From Chitinilyticum litopenaei DSM 21440 (lineage in GTDB: Bacteria > Pseudomonadota > Gammaproteobacteria > Burkholderiales > Chitinibacteraceae): a stretch of 64,000 nucleotides of DNA. Positions 56,125 through 64,000 of the stretch are shown piece by piece. Location of the stretch: positions 114,851 through 178,850 of the forward strand of contig NZ_KE386629.1 in NCBI RefSeq assembly GCF_000428145.1, in the 5' to 3' direction. The first letter of the stretch is position 1, and every line of letters starts with the position of its first letter. The notes under the pieces were generated by a model. The model ran no database searches. It saw nothing but the letters and a program-made list of their open reading frames with translations, and had not been told where the DNA came from. The translations under genes and the position numbers were made by a program.

Positions 56125-57432
56125 TCAGTCGCCCTCACTACCATCCACCAGGGGTGTCGGCCAGGCCAGCGTGATGCGCGCGCCACCCAGCGGCGAGGTT
56201 TCGATGCGGATTTCGCCATTGTGGCCACGCATGATCATGGCCACGATGGAAAGCCCCAGGCCAAAGCCGCCGGTGGCGAGATTGCGGCTGTTTTCGAGGC
56301 GCTCAAAGGGTTGCAGCAGGCGTTCGCGGGCATGGTCGGGGATGCCGGGGCCATTGTCATCCACATGAATCTGCGCCACCCCTTCGACCCATTCCAGGGT
56401 CACGGCGATGTTGTCGCCGCCGTAGCGCTGGGCATTGGACAGCAGATTGGTCACCGCGCGCCCCAGGTAATAGCTGTCATATTCCAGTAGTGGCGTCGCC
56501 AGCCCGGTCAGATTGTCGAGCACCGGCTGCGGATTGTGCTGCTGGGCAAATTCGCTGCACAACAGCCCGAGCTGGGCCAGGATGTCCTGCAAGGACAGGT
56601 TCAGCCGCAGCTGCGCGCGGTCCAGCGTGGACATGGTCAGCCATTCTTCGAGCAGCCGGTCGATCTGGCCCAGGTCGCGCTCGATGGCGCTGGCCTGGGC
56701 ATCCAGCCCGGCGCCGGCTTTCAGTGCTTCCAGGCGGTAGCGGATGCGCGACAGCGGCGTGCGCAGGTCGTGCGAGACGGCGTCGAGCATGGCGCGCCGC
56801 GAGGCGGTCAGCGTCTGGATGTCATTGGCCATGCGGTTGAAGGTCAGCCCCAGCGGCGCCAGCGCCGAGCTGTCGTCGAGCTTCACGCGCGAGGTGAAAT
56901 CGCCACTGCCCAGCCGGCGGCTTTGCCGCACCAGTACCAGCACATCGCGCCAGAAGGGGCGCAGCCACAGCCAGGTGGGAATGCCCAGCGCCAGACACAT
57001 CAGTCCCAGCGCCAGCCAGTCCACCCAGGACAGGCTGTCCATGCGCGACAGATAGGGAATCGGCCCCAGTACCACCATCAGTTCGGTCTGGTGGATGCGG
57101 TGGATGTAGAGCTCGCGGTCAGCCAGCAGAATGATGCCGCCGTTGAGCAGTACCTGCTTGTTCTCCGGCGACAGGCGATAGGTGTCGATGCTTTCGATCT
57201 CGACCGGCACCGGCAGCTTGCCGCGCAGCCGCGCTGCCTCGTCGTGCCAGATCGAGCGTGGCAGATCGCCCAGTTCTTCCTCGATGATGGTCACCGTGGT
57301 CTGGAAGATGTCGGTGAGGTAGCGCTGGTTGGTGCGTTCGAGCAGCTGCTTGTAGACGCCGCCGATCAGCGTGGCGGAAATCAGGAAGCAGACAACGACG
57401 GTGAGGTAGAAGCGCAGGAAGAGCTGGCGCAT
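56125..57432 (-). CDS. rstB: RstB-like sensor histidine kinase
   Basis: 435 residues: membrane helix, periplasmic sensor of about 110 residues, second helix (WLALGLMCLALGIPTWLWL), HAMP, HisKA with His in DAVSHDLRTPLSRIRYRLE, HATPase with VTNLLSNAQRYGG, DDNGPGIP and GGFGLGLSIV. The layout and the start MRQLFLRFYLTVVVCFL match RstB. Downstream of rstA across a 76-bp gap that holds a hairpin and part of a repeat. Confidence 0.88.
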   Translation of the reverse strand: MRQLFLRFYLTVVVCFLISATLIGGVYKQLLERTNQRYLTDIFQTTVTIIEEELGDLPRSIWHDEAARLRGKLPVPVEIESIDTYRLSPENKQVLLNGGIILLADRELYIHRIHQTELMVVLGPIPYLSRMDSLSWVDWLALGLMCLALGIPTWLWLRPFWRDVLVLVRQSRRLGSGDFTSRVKLDDSSALAPLGLTFNRMANDIQTLTASRRAMLDAVSHDLRTPLSRIRYRLEALKAGAGLDAQASAIERDLGQIDRLLEEWLTMSTLDRAQLRLNLSLQDILAQLGLLCSEFAQQHNPQPVLDNLTGLATPLLEYDSYYLGRAVTNLLSNAQRYGGDNIAVTLEWVEGVAQIHVDDNGPGIPDHARERLLQPFERLENSRNLATGGFGLGLSIVAMIMRGHNGEIRIETSPLGGARITLAWPTPLVDGSEGD

Positions 57433-57449
57433 GGTGGCGATCCGGGTCT

Positions 57450-57485
57450 GGTGGCAAAACGGGGAGCAAGCAGGCTCCCCGTTCT
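57450..57485. terminator. Hairpin between rstA and rstB
   Basis: ACGGGGAGC / GCTCCCCGT stem with AAGCAG loop inside the rstA-rstB gap. Depending on strand it is followed by TTCTTTT or TTTTGCC, so it could partly attenuate rstB expression. Confidence 0.6.
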
Positions 57486-57490
57486 TTTAT

Positions 57491-57514
57491 GGGTGTGTGG
57501 GTATGGCCCTATTC
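57491..57514. repeat. Dispersed palindrome family, copy M (half copy)
   Basis: Only the left half (GGGTGTGTGGGTATGGCCC...) is present; it overlaps the last codons of rstA. Confidence 0.45.
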
Positions 57515-58234
57515 TTGCCACCAGATATCGGTTGCGAACAGATACCCCTTGTGGCGTATCGTCTTGATCTTGCGCGGCTCGTTCGGGTCGTCGTCCAGTT
57601 TCTTGCGCAGGCGCGAGACCGCCACATCGATGCTGCGATCCAGCCCGTCGTATTCGATGCCGCGCAATTCCTTCAGCAGATGATCGCGCGAGAGGATGTC
57701 GCCGGCGTGGCTGGCCAGTTCCCACAAGAGGTCAAAGTCACCGGTCGACAGGCCCAGCGGTTCGCCATGGTAGGTGGCGGTACGGTTGCGGGCGTCGATC
57801 TGCAGCTTGCCAAAGTTCAGCGTGGTGCGCTCGCCGGCCGGGCTGCCGGCGGCCTGTGCGCCGACCGGTTGCGTGCTGGCGCTGCGCAGGTGGGCGCGGA
57901 TGCGCGCCAGCAGCACCGAGGGCGGCGTGGTCTTGACCACATAATCGGTCGCGCCGATTTCGAAGCCGAGAATCTGGTTCATGTCGCTGTTGAGCGAGGT
58001 CAGCAGCACGATGGGCCCGCCCCAGAATTCGCGCAGTTCGCGGCACAGCGTCAGGCCATCCTTGCCTGGCAGCATGATGTCGAGCAGCAGCAGGTCGGGC
58101 GGATTGTCGCGCACGCTGTCAAGCAGCTGGCTGCCATCGGCCTGGACATCGACGGTGAATTCAAAGGAGCGCAAAAAGCCGCTGATCAGTTCGGAAAGCT
58201 CGGGGTCGTCTTCAACAAACAGGATACGGGTCAT
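57509..58234 (-). CDS. rstA: RstA-like OmpR-family response regulator
   Basis: 241 residues from MTRILFVEDDPELSELISGFL. Receiver with Asp in LLLLDIMLPGKDG, then an OmpR winged helix with DFDLLWELASHAGDILSRDHLLKELRGIEYDGLDRSIDVAVSRLRKKLDDDP...IRHKGYLF. RGIEYDGLDRSIDV is close to E. coli RstA. With RstB it responds to envelope or acid conditions; the adjacent Asr-like gene is the presumed target. Confidence 0.9.
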   Translation of the reverse strand: MTRILFVEDDPELSELISGFLRSFEFTVDVQADGSQLLDSVRDNPPDLLLLDIMLPGKDGLTLCRELREFWGGPIVLLTSLNSDMNQILGFEIGATDYVVKTTPPSVLLARIRAHLRSASTQPVGAQAAGSPAGERTTLNFGKLQIDARNRTATYHGEPLGLSTGDFDLLWELASHAGDILSRDHLLKELRGIEYDGLDRSIDVAVSRLRKKLDDDPNEPRKIKTIRHKGYLFATDIWWQE

Positions 58235-58721
58235 GGTAGCTACCTTGTTGCGGGCTGGCAGGCGCTTGCAAAACGCCGGCGATCCGTTTTCCCGGCCTGG
58301 CCGGGGGCAAATGATGAACAAAACTACGGGTAATCGTGCGGCTGACGGCTTGGCTGTGATCGGGCTCCCGCGCTGGTTGGCGCCGGAGGGCAACCGTCTG
58401 CTGGCCATGCCGCTGGCCAAAGTCTCCGAAGTGTCGCATACCCGGGCGGGGTAAGGGTAGCGGCGCCGGGCACACAGGCTTGGTACGCTTAGGCAAGGCG
58501 GCGAATGTCTATTCCTTCAGGAAGCAAGATTTTCAGCGCCTGTGGCCCTGAAAACTGATGCCGGGGATGCCCGGCGGCACGATGCAGCCAGCATGCAGCA
58601 GGGAGGGGGGACATCTCCTCCTTACGCAGGCTGTATCCGCATCACGCTGTTGTTGTGGCGGATTTTTTGGGGGGTATTGACGTCTGGCGCATTGCCTAGA
58701 TTGCTTGTGCGGCAATGCCTG
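58235..58721. other. 487-bp gap between rstA and a LysR gene
   Basis: No convincing gene or known element; short G+C-rich hairpins only. It holds the rstA promoter and ends at the LysR stop. Confidence 0.55.
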
Positions 58722-59648
58722 TCAGGGTATGTAGGGCAGGGCGAGTTCCTGGCTGTTGCGGGCGCTGCCGGTGAAGGCGCGGCAGTCCTTGAGGAATTCG
58801 CGCATGCCGGCGGTCTGGAATTTCTGCCGGTGCCACAGGAAATGGAACTGCCGTGCCAGATCCAGCTCGGGCGTGGCCAGCGGCACCAGGCTGCCGCGCC
58901 GGAAAGCTTCGCGCAGCGCCAGTTGCGAGATGCAGCCGATGCCCAGCCCCGACTCGACGGCGCGCTTGATCGCCTCGGTGTGTTCCAGCTCCAGGCGGAT
59001 GTTCAGTTGCGAGAGGTGGTGGCGCATGGCCTGGTTGAAGGTGTCGCGCGTGCCGGAGCCGGGCTCGCGCACGATCCAGGCCTCGCGCAGCAGCTCGTCG
59101 ATGCTGGCGCTGCCCTTGGCGGCGAGCGGATGGTCGGGCCCGCAGAACACCACCAGCTCGTCGCTGATCCACGGCTGCACTTCCAGCTCGGGATGCTGGC
59201 AGTCGCCCTCGATCAGCCCCAGGTCCAGCTCGAAACGCGCGACCTGCTGCACGATGGTGGCGGTATTGTGCACCGACAGGCGCACATGGCTGGCCGGGTG
59301 GCGTTGCATGTAATTGCCGATCAGCAGCGTCGCGAGGTAGTTGCCGATGGTCAGCGTCGCGCCGATCGCCAGCGCGCCGCAAGCCTCCTGCCCGACCAGG
59401 AGGGTCTCAATTTCGCCCGCCTGGTCAAGCAGCGCGGTGGCGCGCGGCTGCAGCTGCAGGCCCAGTTCATTGAGGCGCAGCGCCTTGCCGACGCGGTCGA
59501 ACAGCTGGCACTGGTACTGCCTTTCCAGCTCGCCCAGCGCCGTGCTGGTCGCCGATTGCGACAGTCCCAGGTCTTCGGCGGCGCGCGAGACGCTGCCGCG
59601 CCGGGCGACGGCGACGAAAACCTGTAACTGGCGCAGGGTGAATTTCAT
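58722..59648 (-). CDS. LysR-family regulator (YeiE/CbbR-like)
   Basis: 308 residues; N-terminal MKFTLRQLQVFVAVARRGSVSRAAEDLGLSQSATSTAL and LFDRVGKALRLNELG recall the YeiE group, with a standard effector domain. It is divergent from gshA across 237 bp and may respond to redox or sulfur state, but the link to the glutathione genes rests on position only. Confidence 0.9.
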   Translation of the reverse strand: MKFTLRQLQVFVAVARRGSVSRAAEDLGLSQSATSTALGELERQYQCQLFDRVGKALRLNELGLQLQPRATALLDQAGEIETLLVGQEACGALAIGATLTIGNYLATLLIGNYMQRHPASHVRLSVHNTATIVQQVARFELDLGLIEGDCQHPELEVQPWISDELVVFCGPDHPLAAKGSASIDELLREAWIVREPGSGTRDTFNQAMRHHLSQLNIRLELEHTEAIKRAVESGLGIGCISQLALREAFRRGSLVPLATPELDLARQFHFLWHRQKFQTAGMREFLKDCRAFTGSARNSQELALPYIP

Positions 59649-59885
59649 ATCGGCTTATCCAGTGAAATCGAAAAAGTCATTCGATAATCTGGATATTCTA
59701 GCCCGAATCAATCCTCCGTCGCTGCACATCGGGCCGCTGCCGGCGGTAGGACGTGCCGGCGCAGCTGGAAAATGCCCGCGCCGGGAGCGAGTCTGGTGCC
59801 CGATGATTGCCACACCGTGGTGGGGGGATTGAATTTCCCGATAGCGACGCCATGTGTTCTCGATTGACCAAGCCCTGGAGCGTTC

Positions 59886-61163
59886 ATGAGCGTGCCCCAT
59901 CTGACCACGGCCCTGAAAGGCCCCCTGCTCGATCTGGAGCGCAAGATTCTGGCGGCGCAGCCGGAAATCGAACACTGGTTCCGCAACCAGTGGCAGGAGC
60001 ACACGCCGCCGTTCTACGGCTCGGTCGACCTGCGCAACGCCGGCTACAAGCTCGCGCCGGTGGATATGAACCTGTTTCCGGGGGGCTTCAACAATCTGAA
60101 CCCCGAGTTCCATCCGCTGGCCGTGCAGGCGGCGATGATGGCGCTGGAAGGCTACTGTCCGGACGCGCGGCGCATCCTGCTGATTCCCGAAAACCACACG
60201 CGCAATCTCTTTTACCTGCAGAACGTCGCCGCGCTGGCCAAGATCCTGCGCCAGGCCGGCATGGTCGTTCGTGTGGGCAGCCTGAACCCGGAAATCACCG
60301 CGCCGACCGAGCTGGAGCTGCCCGACGGTGGCCACCTGACGCTGGAGCCGGTGGTGCGCGAGGGCAGGCGGGTCGGCGTGGCGGGTTTCTCGCCCTGCGT
60401 GGTGCTGCTGAACAACGACCTCTCGGCCGGCATTCCCGACATCCTGCAGGGGCTGGAGCAGACGCTGTTGCCGCCGCTGCACGCCGGCTGGGCGGTGCGC
60501 CGCAAGACGACGCACTTTGCCGCCTATGACCGTGTCGTCGCCGAATTCGCCGAGCTGATCGGCATCGATCCCTGGGTGATCAATCCCTACTTCGAACACG
60601 TCGACGGGCTGGATTTCCATGCGCGCGAGGGCGAGGAAAAACTCGCCGCGACGGTGGACGGAATGATAGCCAAAATCCGCAGCAAATACGCCGAGCACGG
60701 CATCGATCAGGAGCCCTTTGTCATCGTCAAGGCCAATGCCGGCACTTACGGCATGGGTGTGATGAGCGTGAAGTCCGGCGCCGAGCTGGTGGGGCTCAAC
60801 CGCAAGCAGCGCAACAAGATGTCGGTGGTGAAGGAAGGGCTGGAGGTGCGCGACGTGATCGTGCAGGAAGGCGTACCGACCTTCGAGAACATTCATGCCG
60901 CGGTCGCCGAGCCGGTCGTCTACATGCTCGACCGCTTCGTGATCGGTGGTTTCTACCGCGTGCACACCGGGCGTGGCGTCGACGAAAACCTCAACGCGCC
61001 GGGCATGCACTTCGTGCCGCTGGCCTTCGCCTCGCCCTTGACCACGCCCGATTGCGACGGCTCGCCCGATTGCGAGGCCAACCGCTTCTACGCCTACGGC
61101 GTCGTGGCGCGGCTGGCCTTGCTCGCCGGCGCGCTGGAGCTGGAAGAGGGCAGCGAGCCGTGA
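59886..61163 (+). CDS. gshA: Glutamate-cysteine ligase, proteobacterial type
   Basis: 425 residues. It belongs to the distinct GshA family of many beta- and gammaproteobacteria (HTPPFYGSVDLRNAGYKLAPVDMNLFPGGFNNL, PFVIVKANAGTYGMGVMSV, VIGGFYRVHTGRGVDENLNAPG), not the E. coli type. Makes gamma-glutamylcysteine, the first step to glutathione. Its TGA overlaps the GTG start of the next gene; gshB follows after that. Confidence 0.97.
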   Translation: MSVPHLTTALKGPLLDLERKILAAQPEIEHWFRNQWQEHTPPFYGSVDLRNAGYKLAPVDMNLFPGGFNNLNPEFHPLAVQAAMMALEGYCPDARRILLIPENHTRNLFYLQNVAALAKILRQAGMVVRVGSLNPEITAPTELELPDGGHLTLEPVVREGRRVGVAGFSPCVVLLNNDLSAGIPDILQGLEQTLLPPLHAGWAVRRKTTHFAAYDRVVAEFAELIGIDPWVINPYFEHVDGLDFHAREGEEKLAATVDGMIAKIRSKYAEHGIDQEPFVIVKANAGTYGMGVMSVKSGAELVGLNRKQRNKMSVVKEGLEVRDVIVQEGVPTFENIHAAVAEPVVYMLDRFVIGGFYRVHTGRGVDENLNAPGMHFVPLAFASPLTTPDCDGSPDCEANRFYAYGVVARLALLAGALELEEGSEP

Positions 61164-61492
61164 GCGTCACGCTGCAGGCCTGGCTGGCGCTGCTGGCGGC
61201 GGCCGTGTTCGAAATCGGCTGGCCGCTGGGCTTCAAGCTCTCGCAAACCACCGGCAACAAGCTGTTGTGGATTAGCGTGGCGATTGCCTGCATGAGCCTG
61301 AGTGGTGTGCTGCTGTGGCTGGCGCAGCGGCATATTCCGATCGGCACGGCCTATGCGGTGTGGACCGGCATTGGCGCTGCGGGCACCTTTGCGATCGGTG
61401 TGCTGTTCTTTGGCGACGCCGCGAGCGCCGGGCGCATGGCCGGGGCGGTGCTGATTGTCGCCGGCGTGGTCCTGCTGAAGGTTTCAGGGTAA
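61160..61492 (+). CDS. SMR-family exporter of the SugE/Gdx type
   Basis: 110 residues, GTG start overlapping the gshA stop (GTGA), ribosome site GGAAGAGGG. Four membrane helices, conserved Glu in AAVFEIGWPLGFK, and GTAYAVWTGIGAAGTF, the pattern of SugE/Gdx guanidinium exporters rather than EmrE. Translationally coupled to gshA, an unusual place; the usual guanidine riboswitch context is absent. Confidence 0.88.
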   Translation: MSVTLQAWLALLAAAVFEIGWPLGFKLSQTTGNKLLWISVAIACMSLSGVLLWLAQRHIPIGTAYAVWTGIGAAGTFAIGVLFFGDAASAGRMAGAVLIVAGVVLLKVSG

Positions 61493-61500
61493 TGTCTTAT

Positions 61501-61549
61501 GGGTATTGCTCTGTAGCCTTTTAATGGAAAAGGCTGCAGCCTGATACCC
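61501..61549. repeat. Dispersed palindrome family, copy N
   Basis: GGGTATTGCTCTGTAGCC... / ...GGCTGCAGCCTGATACCC, 49 bp, within the gsh operon between the SugE-like gene and gshB. Confidence 0.9.
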
Positions 61550-61673
61550 TTGTCTTGCTATTTGGCTTCGAGGTCGTTCCGCCTGACCGATGGCCAGCCT
61601 TTGCACCATGACGATGGTGACCGATTTGCGGCTCCTCACCGGGCTGCCCGAATGATTTGGAAGGAGCCGCATC

Positions 61674-62648
61674 ATGCGCATTCTGTTTGTCGCCGACCCG
61701 CTGGCCGGCTTCAAGATCCACAAGGATTCGACCTACGCCATGTTGCGCGAGGCGGCCGCGCGCGGGCACGAGCTGCTGACGTGCGAGGCACGCGAGCTGG
61801 CGGTGCAGGACGGCGTCGTTACGGCGCAGGCGCATGCGCTGCGCTTCACCGCGACGCAGGAATACCAGCACTGGTTTGCATCCGGAGCGGCGCAAGCCGT
61901 GGCGCTGCGCGACATCGACGCGGTAATTATGCGCACCGACCCGCCATTCGACCAACAGTATTACTATGCGACACAGCTGTTCACGCTCGCCGAAATGCAG
62001 GGCGCGCGCGTGTTCAACAGCGGGCAGGCGCTGCGCGACTTCAATGAAAAACTGGCCATCCTGCGTTTTCCCGAATTCACCGCGCCGACGCTGGTCAGCC
62101 AGGACATGGCGCAAGTCCGCGAATTTGTGCGGGAGCAGGGTGACGTGATCGTCAAGCCGCTCGACGGCATGGGTGGCACGGGGATTTTCCGCGTGACGCC
62201 CGCCGACCCCAATCTGGGCAGCATCCTGGAAACGCTGAGCGACAATGGCCGGCGTACCATCATGGCGCAGCGCTATCTGCCGGCAATCAAGGACGGCGAC
62301 AAGCGCGTACTGCTGATCAACGGCAAGCCGGTCGACTGGTGTCTGGCACGCATCCCGCAAGCGGGCGAGACGCGCGGCAATCTGGCCGCCGGTGGCACTG
62401 GCGTGGCCCGGCCCCTGTCCGTGCGCGACCGCGAGATCGCCGAGAGCCTGGGCCCGCGGCTGGCCGCGCAGGGCCTGTTGCTGGTGGGGCTCGACATCAT
62501 CGGCGAACATCTGACCGAGGTGAATGTCACCAGCCCGACCTGCTTCCAGGAAATCAGCGCGCAATCCGGCATCGATGTTGCCGGGCTCTTCATCGATGCA
62601 CTGGAGGCTGCCGTGCTAGAGGCAGTGCAAGAGACAAAATGCGCCTGA
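61674..62648 (+). CDS. gshB: Glutathione synthetase
   Basis: 324 residues; GGAAGGAG upstream. ATP-grasp: [62 protein letters not shown], and [15 protein letters not shown]. Adds glycine to gamma-glutamylcysteine. Its end overlaps apbE by 10 bp. Confidence 0.98.
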   Translation: MRILFVADPLAGFKIHKDSTYAMLREAAARGHELLTCEARELAVQDGVVTAQAHALRFTATQEYQHWFASGAAQAVALRDIDAVIMRTDPPFDQQYYYATQLFTLAEMQGARVFNSGQALRDFNEKLAILRFPEFTAPTLVSQDMAQVREFVREQGDVIVKPLDGMGGTGIFRVTPADPNLGSILETLSDNGRRTIMAQRYLPAIKDGDKRVLLINGKPVDWCLARIPQAGETRGNLAAGGTGVARPLSVRDREIAESLGPRLAAQGLLLVGLDIIGEHLTEVNVTSPTCFQEISAQSGIDVAGLFIDALEAAVLEAVQETKCA

Positions 62649-63667
62649 TCGTTCTGGCCTGCCTGGCGCTCTTGCTGGCCGGCTGCGGCAAGCCGCAGGT
62701 CTACCAGCAGGAAAGCTATGTGTTCGGCACGCGGGTGCAGATCAGCATTTACGGCGATGACGAAGCGCAGGCGCACAAGCAGATCGCCGCCGTGCTCGGC
62801 GGGCTCGATCGCCTGCACGCGCGCCTGCACGCCTGGCAACCCTCGGAACTCACCCGGCTCAATGCGGCGATTGCCCGTGGCGAGGCCTATACGGTGGATG
62901 CCGAATTGCTGGGGCAGCTGCGTCTGGCGCAGGATATGGCCACGCGCAGCGACGGACTTTTCAACCCGGCGCTGGGGCAACTGGTCGCTGCCTGGGGATT
63001 TCACCGCGATGAATTCGCCCCACGGCGCCCCGATCCGCAAGCGCTGGCGCAATTGCTGGCGGCACGCCCCTCGCTCGATGACCTTGATCTGCGCGGCGAG
63101 CGTGTCAGCAGCCGCAACCCGGCGGTGGCGATCGATCTGGGCGGTTTCGCCAAAGGCTGGGCGCTGGACTGGGCTGCGCGGGAGTTGCGCCGGGCCGGTG
63201 TGCGCAACGCGCTGCTGAATTTTGGCGGCAATGTGCTGGCGCTGGGTCGCAAGGGCAGCGAGCCCTGGCGGGTGGGCATCCAGCACCCGCGCGAGCCTTC
63301 CGCCATGGCGAGCGTGGCGCTGGCCGATGGCGAGGCGATTGCCACATCGGGCGATTACCAGCGTTTTTTCGAGCTGGACGGCCAGCGCTATTCGCATCTG
63401 ATCGACCCGCGGCTCGGCGAGCCGGCGCGCGGCATGATGGCGGTGACAGTGATTGCGCCGGCGTCAGTGCAGGCCGGCGTCATTTCCGACGTGCTGGGCA
63501 AGCCGCTGTTTATCGGCGGCACGGCCACCGCCGCGTTTTATGCCCGGCGCTTTGGCGTGACGGATTATCTCTTGCTCGATGCGCGGGGTGATGCGCATTT
63601 GTCGGCAGGCATGAGCAAGCGGATTCACTGGCTGAACAAGCCGGAGCGGCTTGCTAATTTGTCGTGA
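62639..63667 (+). CDS. apbE: FAD:protein FMN transferase ApbE, lipoprotein
   Basis: 342 residues. The lipobox LLLAGC gives a lipid-anchored periplasmic protein. It has the ApbE motifs [25 protein letters not shown], and [14 protein letters not shown]. Attaches FMN to Thr residues of exported flavoproteins such as Nqr or Rnf subunits; none of these is in the window. Coupled to gshB by a 10-bp overlap. Confidence 0.95.
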   Translation: MRLIVLACLALLLAGCGKPQVYQQESYVFGTRVQISIYGDDEAQAHKQIAAVLGGLDRLHARLHAWQPSELTRLNAAIARGEAYTVDAELLGQLRLAQDMATRSDGLFNPALGQLVAAWGFHRDEFAPRRPDPQALAQLLAARPSLDDLDLRGERVSSRNPAVAIDLGGFAKGWALDWAARELRRAGVRNALLNFGGNVLALGRKGSEPWRVGIQHPREPSAMASVALADGEAIATSGDYQRFFELDGQRYSHLIDPRLGEPARGMMAVTVIAPASVQAGVISDVLGKPLFIGGTATAAFYARRFGVTDYLLLDARGDAHLSAGMSKRIHWLNKPERLANLS

Positions 63668-63717
63668 TTGAACATGTCCGGCAGGTGTGTTTTTTCCACC
63701 TCTGGACTTGTGGTTTG

Positions 63718-63750
63718 TCATCATATTGCCGGCAAATGACGATATGATGA
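63718..63750. promoter_or_regulatory. A+T-rich inverted repeat upstream of the PTS EIIA gene
   Basis: TCATCATAT (63718-63726) and ATATGATGA (63742-63750), perfect 9-bp arms with a 15-bp spacer, in the 274-bp apbE-EIIA gap that otherwise shows nothing. Possible operator. Confidence 0.5.
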
Positions 63751-63941
63751 TTGTGCTTTGTTGACTCCGGTTTTGCGGCCGCTGCAGGCGATTCATTGCG
63801 TGGCTGGCGTTTTGGCTGACACGCAATCAAATTCTGCAGTCTGCCGCGCGCTTCGCATCGGGCCTGGTCCGGTATGAATGCAATCCTCGAAATCGTATGT
63901 CCACCAAGCCGAACAATTGGCTAACGCCGGAAGGGAAGGGA

Positions 63942-64000
63942 ATGGTTGGAATCATTATCGTGACTCATTATGCACTGGGAGAAGCGCTGATTACCTGCGC
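63942..64000 (+). CDS. PTS EIIA (mannose/fructose type), 5' fragment
   Basis: Only 19 codons before the window ends: MVGIIIVTHYALGEALITCA, the conserved beginning of EIIA-Man-like proteins with the phosphorylated His in VTHYALG (usually THG/SHG). Such an EIIA gene commonly follows gshB in betaproteobacteria, as part of a regulatory PTS. Confidence 0.85.
   Translation, partial: MVGIIIVTHYALGEALITC

Noticed and set aside
58660..58740. Another palindrome-family copy before the LysR stop (two GGGTAT motifs)
   Set aside because: The two GGGTAT are direct, not inverted, and the core AGCC...GGCT pattern is missing.

Overview
The window looks like a G+C-rich betaproteobacterial chromosome, most likely Neisseriales and close to the chitin-degrading Chitinibacteraceae or Chromobacteriaceae. 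The reasons are the replication-origin gene order (gyrB, dnaN and dnaA reading left; rpmH, rnpA, yidD and yidC reading right), the proteobacterial-type gshA/gshB pair followed by a PTS EIIA, and several chitin-binding modules. The organism is inferred from gene content only. No tRNA, rRNA, CRISPR array or intact transposase was seen.

Layout. 1-4.7 kb: 3' end of a ChpA/PilL-type chemotaxis kinase, then a LysR regulator divergent from a secreted metallo-beta-lactamase-fold protein. 5-10 kb: a giant YadA-type adhesin divergent from a protein resembling cyanobacterial acyl-ACP reductase, with paired operator-like palindromes between them. 10-12.4 kb: a 7TM-DISM histidine kinase and a NarL-type regulator whose start codons share one CATG. 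12.5-17.5 kb: a membrane protein joining a catalytically degenerate GH18 domain to a cytoplasmic LytTR DNA-binding domain, facing a GH8 glycosidase with two chitin-binding modules. 17.6-25.7 kb: S41 peptidase, LysR/DUF2938/DUF2798 operon, a MocR regulator divergent from a LysE exporter, and a secreted histidine-phosphatase-like protein. 25.7-29.2 kb: one 1168-residue protein joining a DyP heme peroxidase to a glycyl radical enzyme. 29.2-34.7 kb: a repeat-rich accessory stretch with a secreted CBM5/hydrolase, a DUF3883 nuclease-like protein, an A+T-rich DUF2026 gene and a structured non-coding element. 34.7-42.6 kb: origin-proximal housekeeping genes. 42.6-64 kb: ABC exporter, fasciclin protein, cysND, nadD-rsfS, flagellin, proA, a trypsin-like protease, an RstAB two-component system beside an Asr-like gene, and a glutathione operon (gshA, sugE-like, gshB, apbE, PTS EIIA).

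A dispersed palindrome of about 49 bp (GGGTAT...ATACCC) occurs about 14 times, mostly just after gene ends and at convergent junctions, and once inside a protease gene. Other repeats include a MITE-like element with and without an internal Pseudomonas-type REP hairpin, a 200-bp element in two inverted copies, and a hairpin between cysD and cysN.

The most novel candidates are the GH18-like/LytTR transmembrane regulator beside the chitosanase-like gene, the DyP-glycyl radical enzyme fusion, the acyl-ACP-reductase-like protein, and the dispersed palindrome family.
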